From the NCBI GenBank assembly GCA_036521995.1, contig DATDGR010000357.1, positions 1 through 7,988 on the forward strand: a stretch of DNA of 7,988 nucleotides, given 5' to 3'. Shown one piece after another: positions 5,946 to 7,988 of the stretch; the stretch's first letter is position 1; each line of letters begins with the position of its first letter. Under the pieces are notes generated by a model, which ran no database searches, had not been told where the DNA came from, and was given only the letters and a program-made list of their open reading frames with translations. Source of the DNA: Gp13-AA77 sp036521995 (GTDB taxonomy: Bacteria; Acidobacteriota; Terriglobia; UBA7540). A program made the position numbers and the translations under genes.

Positions 5946-7553
5946 TTGATTCTAGACATCGACATCGATCCCGGACCCGATGAGGAAGTCACAGGTACGG
6001 CTCCGGACTGGAAGTCTCGAAGTCGCGCTTACCCGAGACCGAGCGATACCGCACGCGCTAACACTCTGGAGGACGCCGCGGGGCTGGAGTCGGAAGAGCT
6101 CGATCACGGAACACATGTCAGGTTGGTGGTCGGATTCCGTTGAGGAATCGAACGACTCCGTCAGGACCTACCTGCGCGAGATGGGCAAAGTCCGGCTCTT
6201 GACTCGGGAGGGTGAGGTGCGCCTCGCCCGCCGCATCGAGCACGGGCAGGCAAGGGCGCTGCGCGCGAGTTCGCGTTCGCCTGTGGTCCTGAAAGAGCTG
6301 ATAGGTATGCTGGCGGAGGTGCGTCGCGGCAAGCTCTCCGTCAGAGACATCGTACACTTCTCCGCCGAGGACCTGGCCCGGGAAAAGACCATTGACCGGA
6401 AGATTGAACAGACGCTCGAGGCACTGATCCGCATTGAAAAGCTCTATCGACTCGCCTCAACCAGGCCGCCAGGCTTGAGAGCATGCCGAAGTCGAAGAGG
6501 CACTCCGTGTTACGCGCCAAGTACCGCTTGGCCCGGGTACGCATCGCCGGGGCAAGTCTGGCCCATTCCATCGACCTTGATAAGCGCGAACAGAAGCGCC
6601 TGATCCAAACAATCGGGCAAGCCGTTGACCGCCTTGGGGCTTTGCAGGGAAATGTGGGCTCTCTGAGGCGTAGCGTCGAAGCTGGCGGAAGAACTGCGTC
6701 TCAGGCTCGCGCCGAGCTGAGGTCCTGCCAGCGGTTGCTGCGAAAGGAAGAGTCCAACGCAGGTGCGAGCTTCGCGGAGCTGAAGCGCACCTGGGAGCGA
6801 ATCCGTCGCGGACAACTTGAAGCCGAGCACGCAAGAAAGGACCTGGCGGAGGCCAACCTCCGGCTGGTGGTGTCGATTGCCAAGAAGTACTCGAATCGCG
6901 GACTGGATTTCCTCGACCTGATCCAGGAGGGCAACCTCGGGTTGATGCGGGCCGTCGAGAAGTTCGACTGGCGTCGTGGGTACAAGTTCTCCACCTACGC
7001 CACTTGGTGGATTCGCCAGGCTATTACGCGGGCGATCGCCGACAAGGGTCGCACGATCCGCGTTCCCGTGCACGCCATTGATACCATCAACAAGCTGACC
7101 CAGGCAAGGCGCCAACTCGTGGGCGAACTTGGCGGCGAACCGACTGAGGGTGAGATCGCCAAGCGAATGCGCCTTCCGGTCGTGAAGGTGCGCCAGATGA
7201 TCAAGGTGGCGCAGGAGCCCGTGTCGCTGGACGCTCCCGTGGGCGATGACCATGAGTCGCACTTGAAGGACTTTCTGGAGGACAGCACAACGCCGTCACC
7301 ATCCGAGGCGGCGATTCGCCTGCGGTTCCAAGAGCAGACGGCTTCGTTCTTGAAGACGCTCACTCCGCGCGAAGAGAAGATCCTCAGGATGCGCTTCGGA
7401 TTCGAGGAGGACAATACCCACACGCTCGAGGAAATTGGCCACTCGTTGGTGCTGACGCGCGAGCGTATCCGGTAGATCGAGAGTCACGCCCTACGCAGCC
7501 TGCGCGCCTTATCTCATGTCCACGGCCTCCGGATCTATCTCTCGAACAATTAG
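5946..7553 (+). pseudogene. rpoD: RpoD-like sigma-70 factor, broken by two frame changes and an amber codon
   Basis: Homology to a primary-type sigma factor is continuous but spread over two frames. The first part (from TTG 5946) is in one frame. Region 1.2 (SNDSVRTYLREMGK, LLTREGEVRLARRIE; about 6140-6250) and the start of the non-conserved domain are in a second frame. The rest returns to the first frame after about 6455. That last part has region 2 (EANLRLVVSIAKKYSNRGLDF, FSTYATWWIRQAITRAIAD), region 3 (TINKLTQARRQL) and region 4 (LTPREEKILRMRFGFEE, TRERIR). At 7473 a TAG replaces the invariant Gln of RERIRQIE. Recognisable sequence continues as IESHALRSLRAL to a second TAG at 7551. The nonsense codon removes most of the -35-recognition helix. 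Without the lesions the product would be about 535 residues, near normal for RpoD. It is presumably a decayed paralogue, since the cell must have an intact one. Confidence 0.85.
6483..7475 (+). CDS. Longest open fragment of the broken sigma factor (end of the non-conserved domain through region 4)
   Basis: This 330-residue open stretch holds the end of the non-conserved domain, regions 2 and 3, and region 4 up to TRERIR. Its first ATG is only an internal methionine (ESMPKSK matches the usual ...VPKSK... of RpoD), and no ribosome binding site precedes it. If translated it would keep the core-binding and -10-recognition region 2 but lack the end of region 4.2. It could then bind RNA polymerase core without normal -35 contact. 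I regard it as part of the pseudogene rather than a designed gene. Confidence 0.4.
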   Translation: MPKSKRHSVLRAKYRLARVRIAGASLAHSIDLDKREQKRLIQTIGQAVDRLGALQGNVGSLRRSVEAGGRTASQARAELRSCQRLLRKEESNAGASFAELKRTWERIRRGQLEAEHARKDLAEANLRLVVSIAKKYSNRGLDFLDLIQEGNLGLMRAVEKFDWRRGYKFSTYATWWIRQAITRAIADKGRTIRVPVHAIDTINKLTQARRQLVGELGGEPTEGEIAKRMRLPVVKVRQMIKVAQEPVSLDAPVGDDHESHLKDFLEDSTTPSPSEAAIRLRFQEQTASFLKTLTPREEKILRMRFGFEEDNTHTLEEIGHSLVLTRERIR

Positions 7554-7756
7554 CCTGGGTTTGGAAGAGATTGGCTTGGGCGGCCGTCGCCTGAGATCGC
7601 CCAGGACTGTCAGTGGCTGGCTTGCCGGAGGATCTCCCGGACACGGCTGCACGCCGTGACATTCTTCGAGCTGCCTGCCGTCCGTTCAAGCCAGGCACTG
7701 AAGTCCTTGAGCTTCACGGTATGCTCGGCCGGAATGCTCACATATACGAGATGTTA
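7554..7756. other. Non-coding sequence after the sigma pseudogene
   Basis: No supported gene. A frame from 7613 has no ribosome binding site and no recognisable motif. A hairpin with arms CTTGGGCG (7575-7582) and CGCCCAGG (7598-7605), one G-U pair and a 15-base loop, lies just after the sigma end. It lacks a T-run and is only a weak terminator candidate. Confidence 0.4.
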
Positions 7757-7834
7757 AAATTAACCGGTCCAAATCTGCTTGCACCTAAATCTAGCGTAAG
7801 CGTTCTATAATCAAGCAGTTTGGCCGGTTAATTT
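7757..7834. repeat. Large imperfect inverted repeat with two bulged T residues
   Basis: The left arm (7757-7781) and right arm (7812-7834) pair over 23 bp as AAATTAACCGG, CCAAA and CTGCTTG. They are interrupted only by single extra T bases on the left arm at 7768 and 7774. The loop is 30 bases (7782-7811). The AT-rich outer ends differ from the GC-rich surroundings. It could be a small palindromic mobile sequence, a regulatory RNA hairpin or a recombination site. It does not carry the conserved attC core. Confidence 0.75.
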
Positions 7835-7861
7835 CGACAGTCGGGTAAGGCAATGGCGCGG

Positions 7862-7988
7862 GTCGGGTAGGACGGAGGCGCGTAGCGGGCTTCGAATGAT
7901 GCCGACGTTTCCACCGTCCTCCCTAAGATGCCGTACGGCGGGTTTTCCCCAGTACGGCTCCAAGGCCGGTATATCAAACAGGGCCTGC
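7862..7988 (-). mobile_element. 3' end of a second group II intron (domains V and VI), partial
   Basis: Read on the minus strand from the right edge, a domain V-like hairpin occupies 7960-7927 and is followed by domain VI. The domain VI helix is exact: 7923-7914 pairs with 7865-7875 over 10 bp, leaving only the A opposite T7868 unpaired. This A is the 7th base from the end of CCTACCCGAC, whose last base is at 7862. A bulged adenosine 7-8 bases before a 3' end in AY is the group II branch-point arrangement. The reverse transcriptase/maturase would lie beyond base 7988. The intron has the same orientation as the one at the left edge and may be the same family, but the two share no visible overlap to test this. 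Confidence 0.82.
7927..7960 (-). ncRNA. Group II intron domain V (catalytic hairpin)
   Basis: Thirty-four bases begin GAGCCGTAC, containing the AGC catalytic triad, and return with GTACGGC. The lower stem has 7 bp (7958-7952 with 7936-7930). The upper GGG/CCC stem has an A-rich loop, and an extra 3'-side bulge (GCC) lies between the stems. This follows the domain V pattern of lower stem, 3' bulge, upper stem and tetraloop-like cap. The last three bases (ATC) pair less well than the consensus. Confidence 0.75.

Noticed and set aside
6110..6470. Programmed frameshifting in the sigma gene
   Set aside because: No slippery heptamer with a following strong structure was evident at the two shift points, and the shifts go in opposite directions as expected of random indels.
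7473..7475. Amber codon recoded as an amino acid or regulated read-through in the sigma factor
   Set aside because: Two independent frame changes in the same gene make simple decay more likely, and no recoding machinery or signal is visible.
7613..7810. Small 65-codon gene after the sigma pseudogene
   Set aside because: It has no ribosome binding site and no recognisable motif, and it runs into the inverted repeat.
7757..7834. Integron attC site
   Set aside because: The bulged bases are attC-like, but the outer ends lack the conserved GTTRRRY/RYYYAAC core, and no integron integrase or cassette is present.

Overview
The window looks like a stretch of GC-rich chromosome from an acidobacterium. 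The main clue is an 882-residue duplicated MacB/FtsX-type permease of the ADOP kind (acidobacterial duplicated orphan permease). A PQQ-type propeller protein and an RpoD-like sigma factor fit that setting, but the assignment is by family resemblance only.

Layout, left to right. Bases 1-134 read on the minus strand as the first part of a group II intron, starting with GUGCG at base 134 and leaving the window to the left. One base later begins the ribosome binding site of a secreted eight-bladed beta-propeller protein (147-1331, +), built from near-identical 120-bp units. Next is an IS110-family insertion sequence (transposase 1740-2762, +). It has a structured non-coding leader of the kind that encodes a bridge RNA and a short AT-rich tail. 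The ADOP permease (2830-5478, -) follows, convergent with the transposase. After a 467-bp intergenic region comes a broken rpoD-type sigma-70 gene (5946-7553, +). It is split by two reading-frame changes and cut by an amber codon exactly where the invariant glutamine of the region 4.2 RERIRQIE motif should be. The right flank holds a bulged 23-bp hairpin (7757-7834). Last come the catalytic domains V and VI of a second minus-strand group II intron, which ends at 7862 and enters from the right edge.

The genes do not form a pathway or operon. The region reads as an accessory, decaying stretch: two retroelement termini in the same orientation, one IS element between two convergent genes, one dead regulator and one orphan permease. 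The clearest structural results are the group II intron 3' end, with a perfect domain VI helix carrying a single bulged branch-point adenosine, the matching 5' end on the left, and the triple lesion in the sigma gene. I saw no convincing new defence, CRISPR or biosynthetic system. The most system-like item is the IS110 transposase with its candidate bridge RNA, whose first catalytic aspartate has been replaced by glutamate.
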